A stretch of 64,000 bases of DNA from positions 224,069 to 288,068 of the forward strand of contig NZ_JACIJN010000005.1 of NCBI RefSeq assembly GCF_014199415.1, given 5' to 3'. Source of the DNA: Sphingomonas endophytica. GTDB taxonomy: Bacteria > Pseudomonadota > Alphaproteobacteria > Sphingomonadales > Sphingomonadaceae. The notes beneath the pieces were generated by a model that searched no databases, had not been told where the DNA came from, and saw only the letters and a list, made by a program, of their open reading frames with translations. This document shows, piece by piece, positions 43,279 to 53,362 of the stretch; position 1 is the stretch's first letter; every line of letters begins with the position of its first letter. Both the position numbers and the translations under genes were made by a program.

Positions 43279-45024
43279 ATGCGCCTCGCCGCCCCCTTTG
43301 TCCTGCTCCATGATGCCCGCGCCGGACTGGATCGCGCGCGGCTGTATCGCGCGCCGCGCCGCGTGCTCACCGCACATCGCCCGGCGGAGGTGCCGGCGCT
43401 GCTGGCGGCGATCCGCGCCTGGCCCGGCGCGGCGGCGGGCTTTCTTTCCTATGGTGCGGGTGCGGCGTTCGAGCCGGCCGCGGCGGGCGAACCCGCCTCC
43501 CCGACGCCGCTGGCGTGGTTCGGGCTGTTCGACGGACATGAGGAGATCGAGGACGTCGCCGCGCTGCTCCCCGATCCGGCCGGCGCCTGGACCGGCGCGC
43601 CCGAGCCCGAGGCGTCGCGCGCGGAATATCGCGCGATGTTCGATGCGGCGCAGGCGCTGATCCGCGCCGGCGACCTGTACCAGCTCAACCTCACCTTCCG
43701 CGCGCGCGTGCCGTTCCTCGGCGATCCGCTCGCGCTCTACGCCGGCCTGCGCCGCGCGTCCGCCGCCGGCTGGAGCGCGCTGGTCGCCACCGGCACGCAG
43801 ACGATCCTGTCGCTCTCCCCCGAATTGTTCTTCACCCGCGACGGCGACGCGCTCGTCAGCCGCCCGATGAAGGGCACCGCGCGCCGTCACGCCGATCCCG
43901 CGATCGACCTTGCGGTCGGGCGCGCGCTCGCCGCCGACGCCAAGCAGCGCGCCGAGAATCTGATGATCGTCGATCTGATGCGCAACGATCTGTCGCGCGT
44001 CGCGGTCCCCGGGAGCGTCGCGGTGCCCGAGCTGTTCGCGGTCGAACGTTACCCGACCGTGCATCAGCTCACCTCGAAGGTCACCGCGACGCTGGCGCCG
44101 GCGCGTGACGCGGTCGACGTCCTGTCCGCGCTGTTTCCGTGCGGCTCGATCACCGGTGCGCCCAAGGTCCGCGCGATGCAGGCGATCGCCGCGGTCGAGC
44201 GCGGCAGCCCGCGCGGCGCCTATACCGGCGCGATCGGGCGGATCGACGCGGACGGCAGCGCGGCGTTCAACGTCGCGATTCGCACGCTGACGATCGACGA
44301 GGGCGCGGATCATGCGGTGGTGGGGATCGGTGGCGGGATCGTCGCCGATTCGCGCGTCGACGACGAATGGGACGAGGCGATGGCCAAGGCCGCGTTCCTC
44401 GCCGGGGCCCGCCGCTGCGTCGACCTGCTGGAGACGATGGCCTTCGACCCCGACGAGGGGGTGCTGCGGATCGAGCGGCATCTCGAACGGCTGCGCGCCA
44501 GCGCGGTCGCGCTCGGCTTCGTCTTCGATCGCCACAGTGCGCGCAACGAGTTGCAGGCCGCGACCTTCCGGTTGAGCGCCGCCGCGCGCGTCCGGTTGCT
44601 GATGGCGCAAAGCGGGGTGACCGCGATCGAGATCGCCGCCGCGCCGCCGGCGCCCGACCGCCCGCTGCGCGTCGCGCTCGCGCCGCTCCCGGTCGGCGAG
44701 CGCGACTGGCGGCTGCGCCACAAGACCAGCGACCGGCGCTTCTACGACGATGCGCGCGCGGCGAGCGGCGCTGACGAGGTGCTGTTCTTCACCCCCGACG
44801 GACGGTTGACCGAGGGGAGTTTCACCAGCCTGTTCGTGCCGCGCGGCGACACGTTGGTCACCCCCCGCGCCGGTCCGCTGTTGCCCGGAGTCCTGCGCGG
44901 CGAGCTGCTCGACACCGGCAAGGCGGTCGAGGGCGATCTGGTCGCGGCGGACCTGCGCGACGGGCTGTTCGTGGGGAATGCGTTGCGCGGACTAATGCGT
45001 GCCACGCTCGCGGTTGCACAATGA
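43279..45024 (+). CDS. pabB: Aminodeoxychorismate synthase component I fused to aminodeoxychorismate lyase
   Basis: A 581-aa bifunctional protein for p-aminobenzoate (folate) synthesis. Residues 1-380 are the chorismate-binding PabB part: SRPMKGTARRHADP, MIVDLMRNDLSRV, and LFPCGSITGAPKVRAMQAIAAVE. Residues about 385-581 are the PabC-type PLP lyase: FDPDEGVLRIERHLERL, LRHKTSDRRFYDDAR with the probable PLP lysine, and DEVLFFTPDGRLTEGSFTSLFV. The glutaminase subunit PabA is not in the window. Both halves keep their key motifs. Confidence 0.93.
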   Translation: MRLAAPFVLLHDARAGLDRARLYRAPRRVLTAHRPAEVPALLAAIRAWPGAAAGFLSYGAGAAFEPAAAGEPASPTPLAWFGLFDGHEEIEDVAALLPDPAGAWTGAPEPEASRAEYRAMFDAAQALIRAGDLYQLNLTFRARVPFLGDPLALYAGLRRASAAGWSALVATGTQTILSLSPELFFTRDGDALVSRPMKGTARRHADPAIDLAVGRALAADAKQRAENLMIVDLMRNDLSRVAVPGSVAVPELFAVERYPTVHQLTSKVTATLAPARDAVDVLSALFPCGSITGAPKVRAMQAIAAVERGSPRGAYTGAIGRIDADGSAAFNVAIRTLTIDEGADHAVVGIGGGIVADSRVDDEWDEAMAKAAFLAGARRCVDLLETMAFDPDEGVLRIERHLERLRASAVALGFVFDRHSARNELQAATFRLSAAARVRLLMAQSGVTAIEIAAAPPAPDRPLRVALAPLPVGERDWRLRHKTSDRRFYDDARAASGADEVLFFTPDGRLTEGSFTSLFVPRGDTLVTPRAGPLLPGVLRGELLDTGKAVEGDLVAADLRDGLFVGNALRGLMRATLAVAQ

Positions 45025-45057
45025 GGCCGACCGTCGCATAGGCGCAGCGCTTCCTAG

Positions 45058-46272
<1,215 letters not shown>

Positions 46273-46279
46273 GCGCTTT

Positions 46280-46300
46280 TGCGAAACGATCGCTTTCGCA
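46280..46300. terminator. Possible hairpin after aspartate aminotransferase gene
   Basis: A 7-base stem (tgcgaaa / tttcgca) around a self-complementary cgatcgc loop, 8 bases after the stop. No T-run follows, so its role as a terminator is uncertain. Confidence 0.35.
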
Positions 46301-46482
46301 CCCTGCGATGGAACGTCAGCCTTGCTGTCCGTATATCGACGCCAGATGAACGGCCGGCCAAGCCGCCGTTCAGGCGTCGGAGCCGATGTTGCGGTGGTCG
46401 TCACCGCTGCTGCCCCGCGGCAATGACGTGACGACGATCGAGCGACATGCCGCATGGGCGGCCAAGGAAAAGAGAGCAACTG

Positions 46483-46623
46483 ATGATCCGCTTCATCAAG
46501 TCCAGCTTCGCATGGCAGTTCGCGGGTGGTTTCCTGATCGGCGCCGCCGGGATGCTGGCGATCCATGCCACCCAGCCCGAGCTGCCGACCAACCCCTATG
46601 CGGCGACCCACGCCACGCGCTGA
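46483..46623 (+). CDS. 46-aa single-helix membrane protein
   Basis: A very short gene: MIRFIKSSFAWQFAGGFLIG is the start, followed by AAGMLAIHATQPELPTNPYA and a few residues to TGA at 46623. One membrane helix with a small glycine-rich stretch and a short outer tail is predicted. A GAGAG purine-rich site lies 8 bases before the ATG. Similar tiny proteins seem to occur in sphingomonads but I know no function. It lies 50 bases before the msrA lipoprotein gene on the same strand. Confidence 0.62.
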   Translation: MIRFIKSSFAWQFAGGFLIGAAGMLAIHATQPELPTNPYAATHATR

Positions 46624-46675
46624 TCCGCGGCGGGTCGCTCTGGCGGAGCGGCCCTTTCCGACCCATATCAGGCGC

Positions 46676-47329
46676 ATGACGCGCTTTCTCGCCTTCACCG
46701 CGGCCTTGCCGCTCCTGCTCGCCGGCTGCGGCACCGCCCAGGCCGAGCGCGCCGTCCCGATCCCCGCTGCGGCGCGCGACGTGCCCGCGACCGCCGGGAT
46801 GCAGACCGCCGTGCTCGCGGGCGGCTGCTTCTGGGGCATGGAAGCGGTGTTCCAGCAGGTGAAGGGCGTCCGCGACGTCGTGGCGGGCTATGCCGGCGGC
46901 ACCCCGCAGACCGCCAATTATCAGGCGGTCAGCAGCGAGACGACCCGCCATGCCGAGGCGATCCGCATCAGCTACGATCCGCGCGTGGTCAGCTACGCGA
47001 CGTTGCTGCGCGTCTACTTCTCGATCGCGCACGACCCGACGCAGCTGAACCGGCAGGGGCCGGACAGCGGCACCAGCTATCGCTCGGCGATCTTCCCGCA
47101 GACTCCGGAACAGCGCGCGGTCGCCGCCGCCTATATCGCGCAGCTCGGACAGGCCCATGCGTTCGCGCAGCCGATCGTGACGCGGCTGGAGGCGGGGCGC
47201 TTCTACCCGGCCGAATCCTACCATCAGGATTTCTTCCGCCGGAACCCGACGCATCCCTATATCGTGCACTGGGACAAGCCGAAGGTCGCCGGCTTTCGCG
47301 CCGCCTTCCCGCAATTGGCGATGCGGTAG
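46676..47329 (+). CDS. msrA: Peptide-methionine (S)-S-oxide reductase MsrA, lipoprotein form
   Basis: A 217-aa protein repairing methionine-S-sulfoxide. The signal peptide ends in a lipobox (LPLLLAGC, C18), so the enzyme should be anchored in the periplasm. The catalytic motif AGGCFWGMEAVF carries C51, and the MsrA body includes VVAGYAGGTPQTANYQAVSS and YHQDFFRRNPTHPYI. No MsrB domain is fused and no extra resolving cysteine is seen near the C-terminus, so resolution of the sulfenate may rely on a partner. ATG 46676 is chosen because of the leader. Confidence 0.92.
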   Translation: MTRFLAFTAALPLLLAGCGTAQAERAVPIPAAARDVPATAGMQTAVLAGGCFWGMEAVFQQVKGVRDVVAGYAGGTPQTANYQAVSSETTRHAEAIRISYDPRVVSYATLLRVYFSIAHDPTQLNRQGPDSGTSYRSAIFPQTPEQRAVAAAYIAQLGQAHAFAQPIVTRLEAGRFYPAESYHQDFFRRNPTHPYIVHWDKPKVAGFRAAFPQLAMR

Positions 47330-47343
47330 GTCGCCGTCGCCAG

Positions 47344-47414
47344 GGCTTGATCCGGAGCAACGCTTCTTACTTCGGCGGAAAAGAACCGGGAGCCCGGATC
47401 AAGTCCGGGATGAC
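47344..47414. repeat. Dispersed CCGGATCAAG palindrome, partial copy
   Basis: Arm ggcttgatccgg (47344-47355) and a longer arm cccggatcaagtccgggatg (47393-47412). It sits between convergent msrA and the Trm112 gene; the second arm also encodes the last codons and stop of the Trm112 gene. The arms are less complete than in the copy at 49230-49313. Confidence 0.7.
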
Positions 47415-47587
47415 GCGGTGTCCAGCGGCCGCGCTGCCTCGACCAGCAACACCGGCACGCCGTCGCGCACCGGATAGGCGACCCCCGCCGCCTCCGACAC
47501 CAGCTCCTCCCGCTCGGCGTCGTATCGCAGCGGCGTGCGCGTCGCCGGACACACCAATCGTTCGAGCAACCATGCGTCGATCGTCAT
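47399..47587 (-). CDS. Trm112 family protein
   Basis: A 62-aa Trm112-like zinc-ribbon-type protein starting MTIDAWLLERLVCPATRTPLRYD, with VAYPVRDGVPVLLVEAARPL at the end of the fold. In eukaryotes Trm112 activates methyltransferases; the bacterial role is unknown. Only one of the usual cysteines (VCPATRTP) is present. The final residues SSRT and the stop are supplied by an arm of the dispersed CCGGATCAAG repeat. It overlaps the LON-domain gene by 4 bases. Confidence 0.88.
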   Translation of the reverse strand: MTIDAWLLERLVCPATRTPLRYDAEREELVSEAAGVAYPVRDGVPVLLVEAARPLDTASSRT

Positions 47588-48207
47588 TGCAGCGTCACCC
47601 GGTCCTCGCCGTCGTGGCGGCCGAAGAATTGCATCAACTGCACCAGCATTTCGGCGCGGGTCGCCAGATCGGGCGCCTCCAGCAGCGCCTGCTTGGCCGC
47701 GACGTCGAACGGCGCGATCTGCGCCACGCCGTTGACCAGACTCACGTCATCGAGCCGCCCGACCGATTTCCAGTCGACGCTATAGCCATGCGCCTCCGCG
47801 AACCGTCGCGACTCCATCTCCAGCGAGGCGCGCGCGCCCAGCGACAGCGTTTCGTCCTCGGCCACCGGCAACAGCTCGGCCTCGACCTGCCGGAACGGCG
47901 TCGTCACCACCAGTTCGCGCCGCACACGGAACAGCGAGAGCCCTTGCAGGATCAGATTATAGCGCCCGTCGTCGAGCGCCTCGACCTCGGCGATCCGCCC
48001 GACGCAGCCGATCTCGAACAGGTCGGGCGTGTCCGCATCCTCGCTGTCGGGACGCGGCTGGATCATCGCGATCCGCCGGTCGCGCGCCATCGCGTCGGAC
48101 ACCATCGCCCGATAGCGCGGCTCGAAGATGTGCAGCGGCAGGTGCAGCTGCGGGAACAGCAACGCGCCCGGCAGCGGGAAGATCGAGAGCCGCGTCGTCT
48201 CGGTCAT
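47584..48207 (-). CDS. LON peptidase substrate-binding domain protein
   Basis: A 207-aa protein consisting of the Lon N-terminal substrate-binding domain alone: SIFPLPGALLFPQLHLPLHIFEPRYRAMV is the signature. There is no ATPase or protease part, and the length is usual for stand-alone members. It lies between the CnoX-like thioredoxin (ATGA overlap) and Trm112, so a shared role in protein quality control is possible but inferred only from position. Confidence 0.92.
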   Translation of the reverse strand: MTETTRLSIFPLPGALLFPQLHLPLHIFEPRYRAMVSDAMARDRRIAMIQPRPDSEDADTPDLFEIGCVGRIAEVEALDDGRYNLILQGLSLFRVRRELVVTTPFRQVEAELLPVAEDETLSLGARASLEMESRRFAEAHGYSVDWKSVGRLDDVSLVNGVAQIAPFDVAAKQALLEAPDLATRAEMLVQLMQFFGRHDGEDRVTLQ

Positions 48208-49115
48208 CCGAACAGGATCGCCGACAGCTTGCGCCGCTGCGCCGACACCCACGGATCCTCCAGCCCGACGACCTCGAACAGCTTGAGCAATTGCTGCCGC
48301 GCCGCATCGTCGTTCCACGCGCGATCGGCCGCGACGATCGACAGGAAGCCGCTCGCCGCCGCCTCGCGATCCCCCGCCGCCATCCGCGCATTGGCGAGAT
48401 CGAAGCGCGCCTGAAGGTCGTCGGGGTTCGCCGCCACCGCCGCCTCGAGCGGGGCGAGATCGTCGACCGCCGGGGCCGATCTGGCGAGCGCCAGCGCCGC
48501 CGCCGCGCGCTGCACGTCCGGCAGCTTCGCGACATCCTCGGGCAGCGCGGCGATCGCCGCCTCCGCTTCCTCGACCTGCCCCGCCGCGACCAGCGCCCGG
48601 ATACGGCCCGACAGCACCGCATGATGCTCGGGCGCCATTTCGGCCAGCTGGTCGAAGATCGACAGCGCCCGCTCGGCGTCGCCCTCGGCCAGCACCTGCT
48701 CGCCCATCGCGATCAACGGCTCCAGCTCGGCCTCCTGCGACTGCGCCTCGCCGCTGATCGGCAGCTGGCGCAGCAACTGGTCGAGCATCGCCTTGAGCTG
48801 CGATTCGGTGCGCGCGCTGGTCAGGTCGGCGACCAGCTGCCCCTGGAACATCGCATAGACGGTCGGGATCGAGCGGATCTGGAACTGCGCCGCGATGAAC
48901 TGGTCCTTGTCGGTATCGACCTTGGCCAGCACCACGCCCTTGTCGGCATAGTCGGCGGCGACCTTTTCCAGCACCGGCGTCAGCGCCTTGCACGGCCCGC
49001 ACCATTCCGCCCAGAAATCGACGATCACGAGCTGCGTCATCGACGGGTCGACGACGTCGGCGCGGAACCGCTGGACGGCTTCCTTCTCGGCGGGTGACAT
49101 GCCTAACGTGGCCAA
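48204..49115 (-). CDS. Thioredoxin with TPR-like C-terminus (CnoX/YbbN-type)
   Basis: A 303-aa protein with a thioredoxin domain (residues 1-115) having the canonical active site WAEWCGPCKALTP (C39, C42), then TPR-like helical repeats (ERALSIFDQLAEMAPEHHAV and AVAANPDDLQARFDLANARM) to the end. E. coli CnoX is a redox-regulated holdase that hands clients to GroEL; that one lacks the CxxC pair, whereas this one keeps it. So both reductase and chaperedoxin roles are possible. It is the first gene of a three-gene coupled unit. Confidence 0.9.
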   Translation of the reverse strand: MATLGMSPAEKEAVQRFRADVVDPSMTQLVIVDFWAEWCGPCKALTPVLEKVAADYADKGVVLAKVDTDKDQFIAAQFQIRSIPTVYAMFQGQLVADLTSARTESQLKAMLDQLLRQLPISGEAQSQEAELEPLIAMGEQVLAEGDAERALSIFDQLAEMAPEHHAVLSGRIRALVAAGQVEEAEAAIAALPEDVAKLPDVQRAAAALALARSAPAVDDLAPLEAAVAANPDDLQARFDLANARMAAGDREAAASGFLSIVAADRAWNDDAARQQLLKLFEVVGLEDPWVSAQRRKLSAILFG

Positions 49116-49229
49116 GGGGGCACTCCTGAAATTGCTTGCCCCCTTATGTGGGATGGCGGCGGGGGATACAAACCCCCCGCCCCACCCGCTTTGGTCGGAA
49201 CGCGATCAGACTGATAGCCACTCATCATC

Positions 49230-49313
49230 CGTCATCCCGGACTTGATCCGGGATCCCGCTTCTTCTTCCACGGTCGTGAGGAAGCGAGGCCCCGGATCAA
49301 GTCCGGGGCGACG
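49230..49313. repeat. Dispersed CCGGATCAAG palindrome, best copy
   Basis: Two 23-base arms (49230-49252 and 49291-49313) match at 21 of 23 positions around a 38-base loop. It lies between the CnoX-like gene start region and the stop of the porin gene. Related arms occur near 2613, 5999, 28527, 47393 and 57849. Confidence 0.85.
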
Positions 49314-49332
49314 AACGGGGAGTCGATCGCCC

Positions 49333-50184
49333 CTAGAACGCCGCCGTCAGCGCAAACACTACCTTGGCGCCCGCGATCGAGCCCGTGCCGTCCTGCCCGC
49401 GGCTGAAGCTCGGCTGGAGGTACGCCGCCTCCCGGTCGGAGATATTGGTGTCGACATAGGCGACCCCGACCGTCAGCGGCGTGCTCGGGATCGTATAGTC
49501 GACGCCCAGCAGCCAGTCGGCATAGGCACCGGTCGGCGCGACGCTGGTCGCGAACGGGCCGAGCCCCTTGTTGCCGCTCGACGCGCCGATATGCGCCTTG
49601 GCGGTCAGCCCGGTGCCCGGGATGCCCGCGGCGGCATCGCCCCAGACGTAGAGATTGTCGCCCTTCGCGCCGGGCCGGTCGTAGACGCCGTTCGCCGCCG
49701 ACGTACCATTGGCATACCACGCACCGAGTGCTTCTTGCTTGGGCGCATAGGCGACGCCCGCGGTCAGGCTGACCGGCCCGGCGGTGCCCGACAGCTTCGC
49801 ATAGGGCTCGATGAAGTCGGTGTTATCGAACCCGCCCGGATACATGTACCAGGTCGCGCCGATATCGAGCGTGCCGCCGTCGCCGATCGGGGTCTTGAAC
49901 CCGGCGATCAGGTCCAGCTCCATGTTCGCGCCGCCGAACGTGCCCCAGCCGGCGAGGTTCGACCCCCAGGTGCCGATATAGACGCCGCTTTCATGCGCGA
50001 TCGTGAAGCCGCCCTGCACGGCGAGATTTTCGTCGGACTGCGAGACGCCGCGAAAGCGATAGTCGCTGACCAGACCGACCGAGCCGGAGACGGTCACCGG
50101 CTTGGGCGGCGCCTCTTCCTGCGCGGCGGCAGGAACGGCGGCCAGCGCCAGCATGGCGGCGGGAAGAAGGAATGCGTACTTCAT
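49333..50184 (-). CDS. TorF family putative porin
   Basis: A 283-aa outer-membrane protein with a signal peptide (ending VPAAAQE near residue 22) and a beta-barrel with VSGSVGLVSDYRFRGVSQSDENLAVQGGFTIAHESGVYIG, the hallmark of the TorF/conserved hypothetical porin group. It ends KVVFALTAAF with a terminal Phe. Members may take up organic solutes; no ligand is known here. A preceding SulP transporter on the same strand could be related to its substrate but they are probably separate transcripts. Confidence 0.9.
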   Translation of the reverse strand: MKYAFLLPAAMLALAAVPAAAQEEAPPKPVTVSGSVGLVSDYRFRGVSQSDENLAVQGGFTIAHESGVYIGTWGSNLAGWGTFGGANMELDLIAGFKTPIGDGGTLDIGATWYMYPGGFDNTDFIEPYAKLSGTAGPVSLTAGVAYAPKQEALGAWYANGTSAANGVYDRPGAKGDNLYVWGDAAAGIPGTGLTAKAHIGASSGNKGLGPFATSVAPTGAYADWLLGVDYTIPSTPLTVGVAYVDTNISDREAAYLQPSFSRGQDGTGSIAGAKVVFALTAAF

Positions 50185-50344
50185 GGAACCTCCTGATGGT
50201 AGAGGCTCCTCCTGCTTGCGGTCCGCTTCGCTCTCCCCCGGCGCATGCGACGGGAGGGCGATGGCTGGCCCACCCTCCTAACCTATTTACACCGCATTGC
50301 AGCAATGTTTCGATAATGCATCAAAAGATTGCTGTGTCAGGCCG

Positions 50345-51922
50345 TCAGTGGGGATCGTCGTTCAGTGTGGCGATCCGGCCACGCGCGCCGGTCACCTTGA
50401 CCGACTGTCCCGCGGCACGGCGGCGCTGGAACCAGTCGCGCAGCATCTCGGCGCTGGTATGATCGACCGCGCTGAGCCGCGTCGCGTCGATCCGCACCGG
50501 CGTGCCGGCCGGCACGCGGTCGAGCGTCTCGGAGAGCTTGGGCAACGTCACGAACGTCGCGGTGCCGTCCAGCGTGATCGCATGGGTGTCCGCCTCCTGC
50601 CCCTCGTAGACGCGCAACCGCAGCCGGTGCAGGTTGGGGATCAGCTCGAGCATCGTCAGCCCGATCCCGACCAGCACGCCGGTCAGCAGGTCGGTCGACA
50701 CCACCGTCACCAGCGTCGCCGCCCAGATCAGCACCGGCAACACCCCGTAATCGCGGAACAGGTGCGTGGCGTGCTTGACGCTGACCAGCCGAAAGCCGGT
50801 GACGACGAGGATCGCGCCGAGCGCGGCCATCGGGATCAGCTTGAGCACGAACGGCAGCGCCGCGACGAAGGCGAGGATCCACACGCCGTGCAGCATCGCC
50901 GACAGCCGCGTCGCCGCGCCCGCCTGCACGTTGGCGGAACTGCGCACGATCACCCCGGTCATCGGCAGCGCGCCGGCAAAGCCGCACAGCAGATTGCCAA
51001 CCCCCTGCGCGCGCAGCTCCTTGTTGTAATCAGTGCGGACGCCGTTGTGCATCTTGTCGACCGCGGCTGCCGACAGCAACGTCTCGGCCGAGGCGATGAA
51101 CGCGATCGCAGTCGCCGCGGCGATCACCGCCGGATCGAGCAGCCGCGCAAAGCCGTCGCCACCAGGCGGGGTGATCGCCGCGACGATCGAGTCGGGCACC
51201 TGTACCCGCGCGACCTCCAGCCCGAACAGCAGCGACACGATCGTGCCGAACAGCACCCCGACCAGCGCGCCCGGCAGCAGCCGCAGCGCGGCGGGCCGGA
51301 ACTTCTCCCAGCCGATCATCGCCGCGATCGTCACCACGCCGATCGCGAACGCGAACTCCGTCGCCTGCAGGTTGGTCGGCGACAGGCCGAACAGGCGGGT
51401 CGGCATCGCGGCGAGATTCTGGAGCCCGCTCGGCAACGGGCGGTGATCGAACAGGACGTGAAACTGACCGACGACGATCAGCACGCCGATTCCCGCCAGC
51501 ATCCCGTGCACCACCGCCGGCGAGATCGCCTTGAACCACCCGCCGAGCCGGAACACGCCGGCCACGACCTGCACCGCGCCGGCCAGCACGAGGATCGGCC
51601 CCAGCGCCGCGAGTCCCTGATCGCGCACCAGCTCGTAGACGATCACCGCGAGGCCGGCCGCCGGGCCGCTCACCTGCAACGGCGATCCCGCGATCGCGCC
51701 GACGATGATCCCGCCGATGATGCCGGTGATGAGCCCCTTCTCGGCGGGAACGCCCGAGGCGATCGCGATCCCCATGCACAACGGCATCGCGACGAGGAAC
51801 ACGACGATCGAGGCGGTCAGGTCGCGCCCGAGCAGCGCGACCGACGGCACCGAAACACCCGGACGGGTCATCGCCGCGTCCGGCGGGGGGACCGCGCCGG
51901 CCATCACGCGGCCAGCCGGCAT
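50345..51922 (-). CDS. SulP family inorganic anion transporter
   Basis: A 525-aa membrane protein. Residues about 30-400 form the SulP core with many hydrophobic segments; GSPLQVSGPAAGLAVIVYEL is the SulP signature and FIASAETLLSAAAVDKM is typical. The C-terminal STAS domain (VRIDATRLSAVDHTSAEMLRDWF) follows from about 430. Substrates of bacterial SulPs include sulfate, bicarbonate and dicarboxylates; it cannot be specified. The start is uncertain, with ATG at 51922, 51904 or 51871. A two-component system lies next to it on the same strand. Confidence 0.92.
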   Translation of the reverse strand: MPAGRVMAGAVPPPDAAMTRPGVSVPSVALLGRDLTASIVVFLVAMPLCMGIAIASGVPAEKGLITGIIGGIIVGAIAGSPLQVSGPAAGLAVIVYELVRDQGLAALGPILVLAGAVQVVAGVFRLGGWFKAISPAVVHGMLAGIGVLIVVGQFHVLFDHRPLPSGLQNLAAMPTRLFGLSPTNLQATEFAFAIGVVTIAAMIGWEKFRPAALRLLPGALVGVLFGTIVSLLFGLEVARVQVPDSIVAAITPPGGDGFARLLDPAVIAAATAIAFIASAETLLSAAAVDKMHNGVRTDYNKELRAQGVGNLLCGFAGALPMTGVIVRSSANVQAGAATRLSAMLHGVWILAFVAALPFVLKLIPMAALGAILVVTGFRLVSVKHATHLFRDYGVLPVLIWAATLVTVVSTDLLTGVLVGIGLTMLELIPNLHRLRLRVYEGQEADTHAITLDGTATFVTLPKLSETLDRVPAGTPVRIDATRLSAVDHTSAEMLRDWFQRRRAAGQSVKVTGARGRIATLNDDPH

Positions 51923-52035
51923 GATCGCGCGGCGATCACATGGGGGCGTTCGCCTGCGATAGCCACGTCGACTCTCCTGATGCCAATCGTTCAGGTCCTA
52001 CGGTCGGCTTCTTGCCCGCGTGCGGCGGGTGCGTG

Positions 52036-53358
52036 TCATTTCGTTTCCTGCGGCGGCAGCGCGATCTCCGCGCACAGCCCGCCGCCGGTGCGGTTGGCCA
52101 GCGTCAACCGCCCGCCCTCCTCCGCCACCGCGAGCTGGACGATCGACAGCCCTAGCCCGAACCCGACCGTGTCGCGCGACCGCGCCGGGTCGAGCCGCAC
52201 GAACGGCTCCAGCACATGCTCCAGCTCATCGTCCGGGATTCCCGGTCCGTCGTCTTCGATGCGAATCACGGCACCGGGCCGGTCGGTGACGAGCCGGATC
52301 GTGACCGTGTCGCCATAATGAAGGGCATTTTCGACCAGATTGACCAACGCGCGCTTGAATCCGACGCGCCGCAGCCGCCATTCGCAGTGATCCGGTCCGT
52401 CATAATGCGCCACCCGCCCGCGATCTTCGGCATCGTCGGCCAGCGTCGCGCACAGCACCGCCAGATCGACGACGCTGGTCGGCTCCGGCTCCGCCGACCC
52501 GCCGAGAAAGGCGAGCAGCGAGGTAATCATCGCCTCCATCTCGCTGACATCGCGGACGATCGCGTCGCGTGTGTCGATATCGGGCAACGCCTCGGTCCGC
52601 AGGTGAAGCCGCGCGAGCGGGGTGCGCAGGTCGTGTCCGACCGCGGCGAGCGCCTGCGTCCGCCCCGCGATCAGCGCCTGGATGCGATCCTGCATCCGGT
52701 TGAACGCGGTAATCACCCGCCGCACCTCGCCCGGCCCATCCTCCTCGACATGCTCGACAAGTCCATGCCCGACGCGATCGGCCGCGGTCGCCAGCCGCCG
52801 CAACGGCAGCAGCACGCGCCGCAGCAGCAGCGCGCCGAGCAGCATCAATGCGATCGCCGGCACCATCGCCAACGCGATCCGCTCGACCGACAAATTGAGG
52901 TTCGCGATCGGCTGGCGCGTCCGGAAAAACAGCCAGCTTCCGTCGTCTAGCCGCAATCCGCCGGTCACCACCGAACGGCGCCCCGGCGATTGCAGCCGCA
53001 GCCACAGCTCGGTCGCGGCCAGCGACGGCTCCCATTCGAGCACCTGCCGGTGCATCTCGTCGAGCGCCGGCGCGATCGCCGGAACCGCCGGCAACGTCGC
53101 ACTCCATTGCAGCGCATAGCGATCGGTGGTCAGTTCCGCCGCCATCGCCGGACGTTCGAGCTGCGGACGCTCGGCGATCAATCGGCGGCTGATGACCAGA
53201 TGCTCTGCGAGGCGATTGGCCTCGTCGTCGCGCACCGCAAACCCGCTCGCCCGCTCGTACAGCAAGGTGCTGGCGCCGAACTCGATCACCAGCGTCAGCA
53301 ACAGGATACCCAGCACCTGCCCCAGCAGGCCGACTGCCGGGCGGCGCAGGAAGGTCAT
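52036..53358 (-). CDS. Sensor histidine kinase (EnvZ-like)
   Basis: A 440-aa inner-membrane kinase. TM1 is near residues 10-30 and TM2 near 160-185, with a periplasmic sensor region between. HAMP follows (LRRLATAADRVGHGLVEH), then the H-box LAAVGHDLRTPLARLHLRTE, N-box FKRALVNLVENALHYGD, and the G-boxes EDDGPGIPDDE and GFGLGLSIVQLAV. The start lies 4 bases after the response regulator stop, so the pair is co-transcribed. The stimulus is unknown. Confidence 0.94.
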   Translation of the reverse strand: MTFLRRPAVGLLGQVLGILLLTLVIEFGASTLLYERASGFAVRDDEANRLAEHLVISRRLIAERPQLERPAMAAELTTDRYALQWSATLPAVPAIAPALDEMHRQVLEWEPSLAATELWLRLQSPGRRSVVTGGLRLDDGSWLFFRTRQPIANLNLSVERIALAMVPAIALMLLGALLLRRVLLPLRRLATAADRVGHGLVEHVEEDGPGEVRRVITAFNRMQDRIQALIAGRTQALAAVGHDLRTPLARLHLRTEALPDIDTRDAIVRDVSEMEAMITSLLAFLGGSAEPEPTSVVDLAVLCATLADDAEDRGRVAHYDGPDHCEWRLRRVGFKRALVNLVENALHYGDTVTIRLVTDRPGAVIRIEDDGPGIPDDELEHVLEPFVRLDPARSRDTVGFGLGLSIVQLAVAEEGGRLTLANRTGGGLCAEIALPPQETK

Positions 53359-53362
53359 GCGC

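Noticed and set aside
50297..52318. A 673-codon open frame on the plus strand
   Set aside because: Antisense to the SulP transporter gene; composition is Arg/His/Asp/Gln-rich and no motif is visible.
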